DNA of 64,000 nucleotides from Metridium senile (Eukaryota; Cnidaria; Anthozoa; Actiniaria; Metridiidae): NCBI GenBank assembly GCA_949775045.1, contig OX459101.1, positions 17,452,180 to 17,516,179 of the forward strand, read 5' to 3'. Shown piece by piece: positions 43,845 to 54,852 of this stretch (position 1 is its first letter; each line of letters starts with the position of its first letter). The notes under the pieces were generated by a model. It saw only the letters and a program-made list of their open reading frames with translations, ran no database searches and was not told where the DNA came from. The position numbers and the translations under genes were made by a program.

Positions 43845-43915
43845 GTTACCATAGCAACACTTCACTTCCTGGTCAAGGTGCTAATCCTCTCGCGTCACCT
43901 GGTTACCATGGCACC
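43845..43915. promoter_or_regulatory. Two RFX/X-box-like sites, right arm
   Basis: 'gttaccatagcaac' (43845-43858) and 'gttaccatggcacc' (43902-43915) are the mirror of the left-arm pair, upstream of the right PC4-like gene. Confidence 0.6.
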
Positions 43916-43976
43916 GCCTCAATCCTACCTCAATCCCGCCTCAATTTCCGGGGTCATTTCATCCCAAGAAAACTAC

Positions 43977-44384
<408 letters not shown>

Positions 44385-44451
44385 TTTATATTTGTCAATG
44401 GCGGCCATATTGGTATTCTGTCTATAAGGCGCCGTTCAAAATAACTTTTTA

Positions 44452-45072
44452 TTTAAAGTGCACCTGACTTCCTTTATGATATTTTGCGAATCTGTTGTAC
44501 ATGAGGTGTATAATAAGTGTACTTAATATTTCTTGATGTGGACCTCTCCTTTTTGAGATATGAACATTTGAAATCTGAAATCCTACTCTTTTTGAGATAT
44601 GAACATTTGAAATCTGAAAATGCAAATGAGGTGACGTCATCGATCCAGGAATTTGTCAAAGTTTTGTTTCAAAGCTGACAGCAAGCTTGTTTTTGTAAAG
44701 TAGTAAAAATGTTAATGGCAGTGTGAATATAACGCACTAAGTGCGTCTAGTTACGTATGCAATAAGAACAGATATTAGAAATACAGATATTGAGCTTTAA
44801 AAAATGAAATTGCTATAATTATTTCCAGAGAACTTTTGTATATTTAATGATGCCTGGGATGACGTCACTTGATAATAATAATATGTCGTTCTTAGATACG
44901 CATATCCGAACTCTATGCGTTTACATTTGCATTTCATTTGCATTTTCAGATTTCAAATGCTTATATCTCAGAAAGGAGAGGTCGACATCAAGAAAAATTA
45001 AGTACACTTATTATACACTTCATGTACAACAGATTTGCAAAATATCATGAAAGGCGTCAGGTGCACTTTAAA
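44452..45072. mobile_element. Element with ~170-bp inverted ends, ~620 bp
   Basis: 'ttaaagtgcacctgacttcc' at the left pairs with 'gcgtcaggtgcactttaaag' at the right. Further pairs include 'tgaggtgtataataagtgta' and 'ttgagatatgaacatttgaa', the latter present twice in tandem at the left. The centre (44680-44920) is unrelated and non-coding. An M3 MITE abuts directly at 45073. Confidence 0.85.
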
Positions 45073-45553
45073 GCGGCGTTTACACGAGCAATTTTTCCTT
45101 GACAAGTATCCTTGACAATTTTCATTGCTCGTGTAGAAGATCAGCAAGTTTTCCTTGACAATTTTATATTGACAAGGTTTCCTTGCTCGTGTAGATGATG
45201 AACAAGTTTTTCTTGACAAGTTTAGGTTGTGCCCGCAACGCCTTGCAATCAGCAGAGTACTAACATAATATTGGTTCCAGTCCCTTCTCGAGTAAAAACC
45301 ATATGGCGTTTATTTTGACTGATCGTGCCAAAAGACTGGGAACTAATCTCATTAATATTCCTTTCCACATTTTCTTTGTTGTCCGTCTACACGAGCAAAT
45401 TTCATCCTTGACAATTTTTCCTTGTCAAGGAAAAGCCAACAAGCTAGCTTTTCCTTGTCAAGGAAAAATTGTTCATTTTACTCCATCTACACGAGCAATT
45501 TTTCCTTGTCAAGGAAAACTTGTCAAGGAAAAATTGCTCATGTAAACGCCGCT
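45073..45553. mobile_element. MITE family M3, copy 3
   Basis: The most complete M3 copy: begins 'gcggcgtttacacgagcaat' and ends 'gctcatgtaaacgccgct'. Internal landmarks ('attggttccagtcccttctc', 'gaaaaattgttcattttact') are shared with 10070-10523 and 29338-29637. Confidence 0.88.
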
Positions 45554-46046
45554 AAACATACAATGTTTTATAGGGATTACACACGTGTCCGGTGTTAATA
45601 TTTCTATTTATCACACGTGTCTATGTTTTTAATTTAACGTTTTGAAATAATTTTAATTTAAAACATTGCATGTTATATAATAAAGCGCAAAAACGGACTT
45701 AATATGGTGAGAAGAGATTAGGACATGCAGGTTGAGATGGGACAGTGCAGGGGCGGGCAGGCTTGCTCATGGTTGAATGGGGTCGTATCAAAAAAGATTC
45801 AAACAATAAACAAGATTTAACAATGATTTAATATTTTTATTAATTCACCGATAATCACTTCGCCTCAGGTGAATAATCGTAAATAAATACAAAGTTGATT
45901 ATTTCAAAAAAGAAAGAAAGAAGGAAACAGCATTGAAAATAAAAATATATAGATTTTTTAAAAGCGTGACCGTCACGCGAATTGTAAACATAGTCTCGCA
46001 TAATGACAAAAAAAAAACAACGTGAAAATTTACTATATGATACGTT

Positions 46047-46318
46047 TACAGTGCGACTCGCCATACCATAGTCACTTACAAAAACTTTTGATGAATTTTT
46101 GACATTTTTTCATCTCAATCTGACCAATTACATACACCAAAGTATCTAAAGTCTCCGCCTCTGATCGATATTAACTCCGCCTCTCGATATAAACTCCGCC
46201 TCTCGATATAAACTTGTACCTGATTGGTCCGATTGAGATGAAAAAATGTCAAAATAATGTCAAAAATTCATCAAATGTTTTTGTAAGTGACTACGGTACG
46301 GCGAGTCGCACTGTAAAT
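46047..46318. mobile_element. Hairpin element, ~270 bp
   Basis: 'acagtgcgactcgccatacc' on the left pairs with 'ggtacggcgagtcgcactgt' on the right; the pairing continues through 'tcacttacaaaaacttttga' and 'tttttcatctcaatctgacc' for ~90 bp per arm. The loop has three 'ctccgcctctcgatat' repeats. It may overlap the 3' flank of the secreted-protein gene at 46585. Confidence 0.85.
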
Positions 46319-46584
46319 AGCTTGACACCAAACTTTGTAGCTTCTTTAGTCGATTTTGGGATAGAATTTTATTCAAAGTTTTCAATTTCATCTTCGCTAA
46401 CAGTGACACAACGACTACTGGCAGCCATTTTGTCCGAAAAGGTTATTATCGGCTGATAATCCGAGATAGCAAACCAATCAGAGTGCGCGATTTTGTATAA
46501 TCACCATTGTATTTATACTTATTACTATTAAATCTTTATTTTCATCTAGGACCTTTCTGTTTATCATGCAGTAATATGATTTCA

Positions 46585-48507
46585 TCAGCATGTGACAAGA
46601 ATTGGTAATGCACAAGACATGGCCTTCATGATTTTTTCGCATTGTGGAGAACAACAGTATTGCCCCGCATACGGATTAATTGTAATACCACCACGCTTTA
46701 CACCTGCAAAATACAAACATAAAAACATACAATATTTGTTGTAATTATAAGTAGAATATAACTCACTTTTAACATGTAAATGAGCATGTGTGTGAAATAA
46801 CATGCTAATGAGGTGTGTGTGTAGCTATTTGCTTTTATTTTTTTCCATGAGCCACAAGCCTCTGTGAAAAACATTGATAGAAGCGATATTAATAAGACAT
46901 ACGACTATACGACTACGTGGAATAGAGCTTTACGTATATCCCACTTTTAACATGCAAATGAGTATATGTGTGAAATAGCATGCTAATGAACTGTGCGTGT
47001 AGCACCATTTTAATTTTAGAATTCGTAAAAATCTTGGTTGTTGGTATTTTGATTGACGGCCGAGAAAAAAACATTGTTCAAAAACATTTGCATATAACTG
47101 TAACAACAGTAGCTATTGCTAGATTGGTATGTCGATCAGCCAATCAGAACAACAGTCCCCTTCACAGTTCCCTGCGCCATCTTGAAAAGTAGCCAGGCCT
47201 TTGCATTGAAGCGAGACGAACGTTGAGCTTGCAATGTTAGAGCCCTTTTAACACCTCGCGGGAAAATTTTTCACGTGTCTCTATCATTGAAAGCTCAATG
47301 TTCGTCTTGTTTCGATGCGAAGGCCCGGATACTTTTCAAGATGGCGCAAATAACAGCTGTGAAGGGGCCTACTGAAATAAATGGGCGATTTTTTGATAAG
47401 CAATATTTTACTCACAGTTGGTTTTCTCTTTGTGATCATTGTAATGAGGGTTCATGTCATCAGATCGGTTAACGCTACAGTCAATTGAAGATTTAACGAC
47501 ATCAATACCCACATTAACCAGCTCTTGGATCTCTGCTGGTGTACAATTCTTGACAGATCGACGAACTAACGGATGGAATGTTGAAACAATGTATTAATAG
47601 AGCGAAAACACTAAACAGTGTTCTCATTAACCCGTGAAACAAAGTGTATTAGTTAAAGTGTGATAGTCAAATAACAACAAAAGAACACAATGGAATTAAG
47701 GTACATTAAAGAGTGATACAATAAAGTGTCTTTCACGGGTTAGAGTTGTTCTCATTAACCCGTGAAACAAAGTGTATTAGTTAAAGTGTGATAGTCAAAT
47801 AACAACAAAAGAACACAATGGAATTAAGGTACATTAAAGAGTGATACAATAAAGTGTCTTTCACGGGTTAGAGTTGTTCTCATTAACCCGTGAAACAAAG
47901 TGTATTAGTTAAAGTGTGATAGTCAAATAACAACAAAAGAACACAATGGAATTAAGGTACATTAAAGAGTGATACAATAAAGTGTCTTTCACGGGTTAGA
48001 GTTGTTCTCATTAACCCGTGAAACAAAGTGTATTAGTTAAAGTGTGATAGTCAAATAACAACAAAAGAACACAATGGAATTAAGGTACATTAAAGAGTGA
48101 TACAATAAAGTGTGTTTCACGGGTTAGAGTTGTTCTCATTAATCTGTGAAACAAAGTGTATTAGTTAAAGTGTGATAGTCAAATAACAACAAAAGAACAC
48201 AATGGAATTCAGGTACATTAAAGAGTGATACAATAAAGTGTGTTTCACGGGTTAGAGTTGTTCACATTAACCCGTGAAACACACTTTTATGTTTAATCCC
48301 ACATCATAGAAAATAAAGTGAACCCGAAATGTCTCATGGGAAGAGGCAGTCGAATAACGCCGAATAAAACACGGCTTTCAAGGATTTTTGATTGGCTGTA
48401 TTTCATATGATATGCATTGGATAAATGGTAATATATACTAGCTTACCATGGGCTGAATTAGTCATCGCCATCACCAAACATAAAACCAATACTTTGAAAC
48501 AATACAT
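46585..48507 (-). CDS. Small secreted eight-cysteine protein, copy 1, three exons, 109 aa
   Basis: Exons: 48507-48447 (signal peptide, MYCFKVLVLCLVMAMTNS), 47565-47416 and 46703-46585. Total is 330 nt, 110 codons with stop; both junctions are phase 1 with GT/AG borders. The mature part starts near a dibasic VRRSVKNC and has eight cysteines, one pair adjacent (QYCCSPQC). An upstream in-frame ATG at 48522 exists; 48507 was chosen because it aligns with the start of copy 2. Intron 2 holds an M2 MITE and intron 1 a 128-bp satellite. The 3' flank has an AATAAA context matching copy 2. I do not recognise the family; a secreted ligand, defence peptide or venom-type peptide are all possible and none is shown. 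Confidence 0.85.
47158..47371. mobile_element. MITE family M2, copy 3
   Basis: The most complete M2 copy: begins 'cccttcacagttccctgcgc' and ends 'gcgcaaataacagctgtgaagggg', an imperfect inverse. About 214 bp, in intron 2 of the secreted-protein gene, 45 bp from exon 2. Confidence 0.85.
47623..48262. repeat. Five tandem 128-bp units, each with inverted ends
   Basis: 'ctcattaacccgtgaaacaa' recurs at 47623, 47751, 47879, 48007 and 48135. Each unit begins 'taacccgtgaaa' and ends with the inverse 'tttcacgggtta', separated by about 13 bp. Units are almost identical. The array is in intron 1 of the secreted-protein gene. Confidence 0.95.
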
Positions 48508-48639
48508 CTTGGGTATAATCATGATAGTACTGGAAATACAAAGAAGGTCAAACGATGACACATGCGCAAAAAACTTGCCCTGGCATAAACCGTTTCTGAG
48601 CGAATTTGATTGGCCCATGCATTTTCAAACTGATGCGCA

Positions 48640-49057
48640 CGCGCATTTTTCCAGGCGTAATTTAGCTAACGCATGCGCTGTAACACCGGAAGTCCAATAA
48701 ATCCTGGACCTTGCTAGAAACGGTTTATGCTCACGTTCTTTGTCGCAGACCAAAAGTAACGTGGGCGCTGGGTACGAGATTGGGGGACGTTCCGCTGGTA
48801 CCTCTAAACCCTGACTCTATTTAAGACAGCAGAATCCTAAAAATACGTACTGATTCAAGAGAAATTGGTAAAAAGTAGACCCTATCCAGGGTAGTGGTCA
48901 CTTAGAGATGTCAATATCCCATTGTTATTCATTTGACACATATGGACACCCTGTGTAAGACATAGTAAATTTAGAAAGTGCGACCCTATTTAAGACAAAT
49001 TAGGCTAAACTGTATACCCTATTCAAGACGTCAAGGCAAAAAACCATACCCTATATA
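48640..49057. other. Intergenic sequence with no recognised feature
   Basis: No ORF with motifs, no clear repeat structure. 'gacaccctgtgtaagacata' and similar short runs are not placed in any family. Confidence 0.4.
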
Positions 49058-49340
49058 CAGCTATTTCAAAAAAAGTAGAATACTGAATACTGCATACTGA
49101 ATAGTGCATTGCAAGACTGAAATGCATTCTGGGTCATGTAGTAATATTGTTTAAAGTCAAATAAATGATAATTAGTTGTTTTATTCTTAGTGCATTCCAT
49201 TCAAAACAATATACAAGCTAGTTACAGGGGGTAATTATTGATGTATATGTATTATTTACTATGAATCAATGAGACCCACAATGCCCTTTGGTCTTGGAAT
49301 GCACTATTCAGTATTCAACGTTTTTTGAGATAGCTGCATA
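49058..49340. mobile_element. MITE-like element, ~280 bp
   Basis: 'acagctatttcaaaaaaagt' and 'aatagtgcattgcaagactg' at the left have inverted partners near 49285-49340 ('gtcttggaatgcactattca', 'tttgagatagctgcat'). A diverged relative of one end is at 2065-2160. Confidence 0.65.
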
Positions 49341-49399
49341 GATAAATGATAGGTGGTACTGAATGGAATTTGTAACAACGTAACAAATGTTTATGTAAT

Positions 49400-50170
49400 G
49401 ACGTTTCGAGCTTTAGCCCCGTTTCGGAGTAATTTCATTCTATTATCTATCGTTTATATCAAACACCGACGCAGCCTATACTATTTTACTCGCTAGTTTC
49501 TATTTCTATTTTTTACGGTGTTACAAACTTCATTCTATTATCTATCGTTTATATAAAACACCGACGCAGCCTATACTATTTTACTCGCTAGTTTCTATTT
49601 CTATTTTTTACGGTGTTACAAACTTCATTCTATTATCTATCGTTTATATAAAACACCGACGCAGCCTACACTATTTTACTCGCTAGTTTCTATTTCTATT
49701 TTTTACGGTGTTACAAACTTCATTCTATTATCTATCGTTTATATAAAACACCGATGCAGCCTATACTATTTTACTCGCTAGTTTCTATTTCTATTTTTTA
49801 CGGTGTTACAAACTTCATTCTATTATCTATCGTTTATATAAAACACCGACGCAGCCTACACTATTTTACTCGCTAGTTTCTATTTCTATTTTTTACGGTG
49901 TTACAAACTTCATTCTATTATCTATCGTTTATATAAAACACCGACGCAGCCTACACTATTTTACTCGCTAGTTTCTATTTCTATTTTTTACAGTGTTACA
50001 AATGTCATTCTATTATCTATCGTTTATATAAAACACCGATGCAGCCTATACTATTTTACTCGCTAGTTTCTATTTCTATTTTTAACGGTGTTACAAACTT
50101 CATTCTATTATCTATCGTTTATATAAAACACCGACGCAGCCTACACTATTTTACTCGCTAGTTTCTATTT
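49400..50170. repeat. Satellite array, 95-bp units, plus orientation
   Basis: 'acggtgttacaaacttcatt' recurs every 95 bp (49515, 49610, 49705 and so on), about seven to eight copies with very few differences. It is preceded by 'gacgtttcgagctttagccc', a widely dispersed motif. Confidence 0.95.
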
Positions 50171-50216
50171 AAAATAAAAGATTAGTGAAGTTAAAGTGTA
50201 GTAACATGTATTTTTT

Positions 50217-51995
50217 AAACTAGTATAGGCTGCGTCGGTGTTTGATATAAACGATAGGCAATATAATGAAATTTATAACACCGTAAAAAATAGAAACTAG
50301 CGAGTAAACTAGTATAGGCTGCGTCGGTGTTTGATATAAACGATAGGCAATATAATGAAATTTATAACACCGTAAAAAATAGAAACTAGCGAGTAAACTA
50401 GTATAGGCTGCGTCGGTGTTTGATATAAACGATAGGTAATACAATGAAATTTATAACACCGTAAAAAATAGAAACTAGCGAGTAAACTAGTATAGGCTGC
50501 GTCGGTGTTTGATATAAACGATAGGTAATATAATGAAATTTGTAACACCGTAAAAAATGTTAACTTAACTTTACTTAAATGAAAACTAGCGAGTAAACTA
50601 GTATAGGCTGCGTCGGGGTTTGATATAAACGATAGGTAATAGAATGAAATTTGTAACACCGTAAAAAATGTTAACTTAGCTTTACTTAAATGGAAACTAG
50701 CGAGTAAACTAGTATAGGCTGCGTTGGTGTTTGATATAAACGATAGGTAATATAATGAAATTTGTAACACCGTAAAAAATGTTAACTTAGCTTTACTTAA
50801 ATGGAAACTAGCGAGTACACTAGTATAGGCTGCGTTGGTGTTTGATATAAACGATAGGTAATAGAATGAAATTTGTAACACCGTAAAAAATGTTAACTTA
50901 GCTTTACTTAAATGGAAACTAGCGAGTAAACTAGTATAGGCTGCTTCGGTGTTTGATATAAACGATAGGTAATATAATGAAATTTGTAACACCGTAAAAA
51001 ATGTTAACTTAACTTTACTTAAATGGAAACTAGCGAGTAAACTAGTATAGGCTGCGTCGGTGTTTGATATAAACGATAGGTAATAGAATGAAATTTGTAA
51101 CACCGTAAAAAATGTTAACTTAACTTTACTTAAATGGAAACTAGCGAGTAAACTAGTATAGGCTGCGTCGGTGTTTGATATATACGATAGGTAATAGAAT
51201 GAAATTTGTAACACCGTAAAAAATGTTAACTTAACTTTACTTAAATGGAAACTAGCGAGTAAACTAGTATAGGCTGCGTCGGGGTTTGATATAAACGATA
51301 GGTAATAGAATGAAATTTGTAACACCGTAAAAAATGTTAACTTAGCTTTACTTAAATGGAAACTAGCGAGTAAACTAGTATAGGCTGCGTCAGTGTTTGA
51401 TAGAAACGATAGGTATTATAATGAATTTTTTAGCACCGTAAAAATGTTAACTTAACTTTACTTAAATGGAAACTAGCGAGTAAACTAGTATAGGCTGTGT
51501 CGGTGTTTGATATAAACGATAGGCAATATAATGAAATTTGTAACACCGCAAAAAATGTTAACTTAATTTTACTTAAATGGAAACTAGCGAGTAAACTAGT
51601 ATAGGCTGCGTTGGTGTTTGATATAAACGATAGGCAATATAATGAAATTTGTAACACCGCAAAAAATGTTAACTTAATTTTACTTAAATGGAAACTAGCG
51701 AGTAAACTAGTATAGGCTGCGTTGGTGTTTGATATAAACGATAGGCAATATAATGAAATTTGTAACACCGCAAAAAATGTTAACTTAATTTTACTTAAAT
51801 GGAAACTAGCGAGTAAACTAGTATAGGCTGCGTCGGTGTTTGATATAAACGATAGGTAATAGAATGAAATTTGTAACACCGTAAAAAAATGTTAACTTAA
51901 TTTTACTTAAATGGAAACTAGCGAGTAAACTAGTATAGGCTGCGTCGGTGTTTGATATAAACGATAGGTAATAGAATGAAATTTGTAACACCGTT
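50217..51995. repeat. Satellite array, inverted relative to the previous, 95-bp then 117-bp units
   Basis: The same satellite as 49400-50170 in reverse orientation. The first three units are 95 bp long; the rest are 117 bp because of an extra 'gttaacttaactttacttaa' segment. A period of 117 (39 codons) leaves one minus frame open for 338 codons, which is an artefact. The array ends in 'cgtttcgagctttagccctt'. Confidence 0.95.
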
Positions 51996-52404
51996 TCGAG
52001 CTTTAGCCCTTCGTCGAAGTAAGAGTTTGACTAATTTTTTTTTAAAGAATACCTTCAAAACTCCGCTACTGCCTCTGCGAACTCTTTGAACTTACTGAGA
52101 GAACAGTCCCTCTTGCGTCGTTCTTTGTAAGTAAGTGTAATTATATAAATATGAGAATAATTTCAATCAGCCATTTCTACCGGCTAGTACCAACAATGCT
52201 TAGCGGGTGAGGGCGTTCGTAATAACAGCTCGACTAACACCAGAAAAAAAAATTTCCAGTTTTTTATATGTTTGTTGATTTTTTCACGTTTCATTGGTAT
52301 GATCGAATCCGGGTCGAATTAATAAATTTATTGTATGACACACATAATCTTGACTTTTCTTGTCTCTTTGTATTTTTTACCAACTATTACGCACTACAAC
52401 AAAC

Positions 52405-52760
52405 TAAATGGAAACTAGCGAGTAAACTAGTATAGGCTGCGTCGGGGTTTGATATAAATGATAGGTAATAGAATGAAATTTGTAACACCGTAAAAAATGT
52501 TAACTTAACTTTACTTAAATGGAAACTAGCGAGTAAACTAGTATAGGCTGCGTCGGTATTTGATATAAATGATAGGTAATAGAATAAAATTTGTAACACC
52601 GTAAAAAATGTTAACTTAACTTTACTTAAATGGAAACTAGCGAGTAAACTAGTATAGGCTGCGTCGGTGTTTGATATAAATGATAGGTAATAGAATGAAA
52701 TTTGTAACACCGTACAAAATGTTGACTAAACTTTACTGACGTTTCGAGCTTTAGCCCTTC
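52405..52760. repeat. Satellite array, second block of 117-bp units
   Basis: Three more inverted 117-bp units, ending in 'gacgtttcgagctttagccc' at 52738. It is separated from the main array by ~400 bp of unrelated sequence that has its own near-duplicate at 52960-53050 and 53755-53870 ('ttcctaataacagctcaact' type segments). Confidence 0.9.
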
Positions 52761-52764
52761 GTCG

Positions 52765-54280
52765 GAGTAAATAAGACTACTACAAACTAGTTTAGTCATT
52801 TTCTTTGACAGACGACGGAAAATCACTCTATAAAGCTTTAACTTCTTATGTAAATTTACGATGAAATATTGATGAGTTTAAAACTTTCTTAAAAAATAAC
52901 TCAAGTCTTAATATTAACTGGTCAAAATTTAACGCTATATTTACCAGTTCATGAGATTACCAGCAGTGCTTAGCAGGTGGGGGGCGTTCCTAATAACAGC
53001 TCAACTAACAAAAATCTTTCCAGATTTTTTATGTTTATTTATGAGTTTTATTAGACATATAGAGATAGTCAAATTGTAAAGAATATATTACACGCTATCG
53101 AAGCTGAGTGTTGACTCGCTTAAATGGAAGATAAGGCACCAAGTGAAGACACACTGATTTGCAACTTACTCGTTTAATACTTGTTATAATTGAACACAAC
53201 AAGTCTAGTGCTCAACCTGCTCGACCAGAAAGACATTCCTTAGTAGGTGTGGTTGGTAGAAAGAATTCCTTACAAAACCACTATCCTTACTTAGGTCCGT
53301 ACTTTCTAGTACACGTGAAACTACAGTCAGGCTAGTCCCGGTAGTGTACTAGTTACAAGAGTTGTATTGTGCCAAGTTACATTGTCAATCTTTGGTTTTA
53401 TAATGATCTGCTCTAACGCAATATCCTGTTATCCAGCAATTTACTATAGTCACAACATACTTATCATCTCAAAGAGTTCATCTCACACGATAATAATAAT
53501 ATACCATAATCATCATCATCCAGTCGAGCTAGCTCGGACTTGCCAAACCCTCTCCCTCCAACCGCTTCTATCCTATAAACCCTATATATACCATAATAAT
53601 AATAACTAAATTTCACTTTCTAACATGAGATTGTGTTCGTGAACCGTGAAAATGACTATTGAGGGTTCCTTACACCCTTTAACAATGCCCAGGACGATAG
53701 CAACGCCCTGGACCCGCAAAATACTGTTGGTACTAACTGGTTGACTAACCAATTGCATGACTAAATGGCTGATTGAAATTATTCACATATTTATATAATT
53801 ACACTTACTACAAAGAGTGATGCAAGAGGGACTGTTTTCTCAGTAAGTTCAAAGAGTTAGGAGAAGTAGTAGCTGATTTTTGAAGGTAAGAAATAATATA
53901 TTGATCTATACAATCTAACGCATAAAGCCAAGAACGATCGAATTTCACGTTTTGGGTCCATTTCAAATGCTGATAACTTTGCAGTGATTTCCTAATAAAC
54001 AGTACTTATCAATTATTTGTTTAAACATATATTTATATTTTTCTGATTACATGGAATTCCGTTTAGAATTGAAAACTATCAGGGTTTTTCATCTTTTTAA
54101 ATATTTTTATATTAAATATTTTTCGTATTTTTAAAAAGCTAGCCATGATTTCTTTTTTGCAATATAATATTCTATTTTTTTGATATTGCCTTGAAGCTAT
54201 AACTGGAAATAACAGAAGACCATTTCTTGTAATTCTCGTAATATATGCATGTAGTTAGGGGCTGTCTATATGGAAGCGAG
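52765..54280. other. Long gene-free stretch
   Basis: Contains scattered low-complexity tracts (cat and aat runs near 53490-53600) and diverged repeats of the segment flanking the satellite. The frame at 53367-53609 shows no motif or splice logic. I see no gene. Confidence 0.45.
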
Positions 54281-54852
54281 TTGTAGTCCAGTCAATCTGT
54301 GGTTTGAGTCCAAACAAATTGCAATAGAATTTTTCTCACTGTAATTATGTTAGGATGGGTGTCCTAAACAACATACTAAAAATCCCAAAAAATCCCTTCG
54401 GTGGAACATCCTCAAAAATTGAATTTAAGATTTCATCATTTCACCACAGGGACCCCACAATTGGAAAAAAATGACCAAGCTGTTAAATTTTGTCAAATAT
54501 GAAATAATAGAAATATTTCCATTACATTGTAATAGAATAGTGTTTCTGTACAGATGTTTTCAATTTCCAATCAAATTCGTTGAAGTAACATGATAAAAAT
54601 CAATATTTAGAATACTTCTCACCACAGGGATCCCGCATCTCAAAATTGAAATTTTAAAATTTCCGAAAAAATTTCTGAAGGAATTTCACTATAGAAGTAA
54701 AGATAAAAATCATTATTAGAGTTTTGTTTTGTTGTAAATTCAGAACAAAAATGTTTATTTATGATGTGTGAAGTATTTAAACCCGCTTCACTAAATATAT
54801 ATATAGCCTGCATCACATTAGTCTTTTTCTCGGTTTAGCAAGTTTGCCGTTT

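Larger units (their letters stand above)
35568..43978. mobile_element. 8.4-kb palindromic element with ~3.8-kb inverted repeats and PC4/zinc-finger genes
   Basis: The left arm (35568-39355) and right arm (40152-43978) are inverted copies. Paired positions sum to 79546 from the outer ends to 39285/40261. The only length difference found is 39 extra bases in the right arm at 40222-40260; inside it the sum is 79507. The 796-bp centre (39356-40151) is unique. Outer ends read tagtagttttcttggg on both sides and are flanked by ATT repeats. From outside inward each arm has a PC4-like gene, a spliced gene, a membrane-protein gene on the opposite strand, a 36-codon ORF and a zinc-finger gene; the centre has one more ORF. 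I see no transposase, integrase, protein-primed polymerase or rolling-circle nuclease. The introns and AATAAA signals indicate host pol II expression. I do not recognise the element type. Confidence 0.92.

Noticed and set aside
35568..43978. Assembly fold-back artefact instead of a real palindrome
   Set aside because: The outer flanks differ, the centre is unique, and the arms differ by a 39-bp repeat expansion. It stays possible that arm identity was inflated by consensus, so long reads would be needed.
35568..43978. Polinton/Maverick or adintovirus identity
   Set aside because: No protein-primed DNA polymerase, retroviral-type integrase, ATPase or capsid gene is visible, and the inverted repeats are far longer relative to size.
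50309..51879. 338- and 149-codon minus frames with a 39-residue repeat
   Set aside because: The 117-bp satellite period is a multiple of three, which keeps a frame open; there is no signal, domain or codon evidence for a protein.
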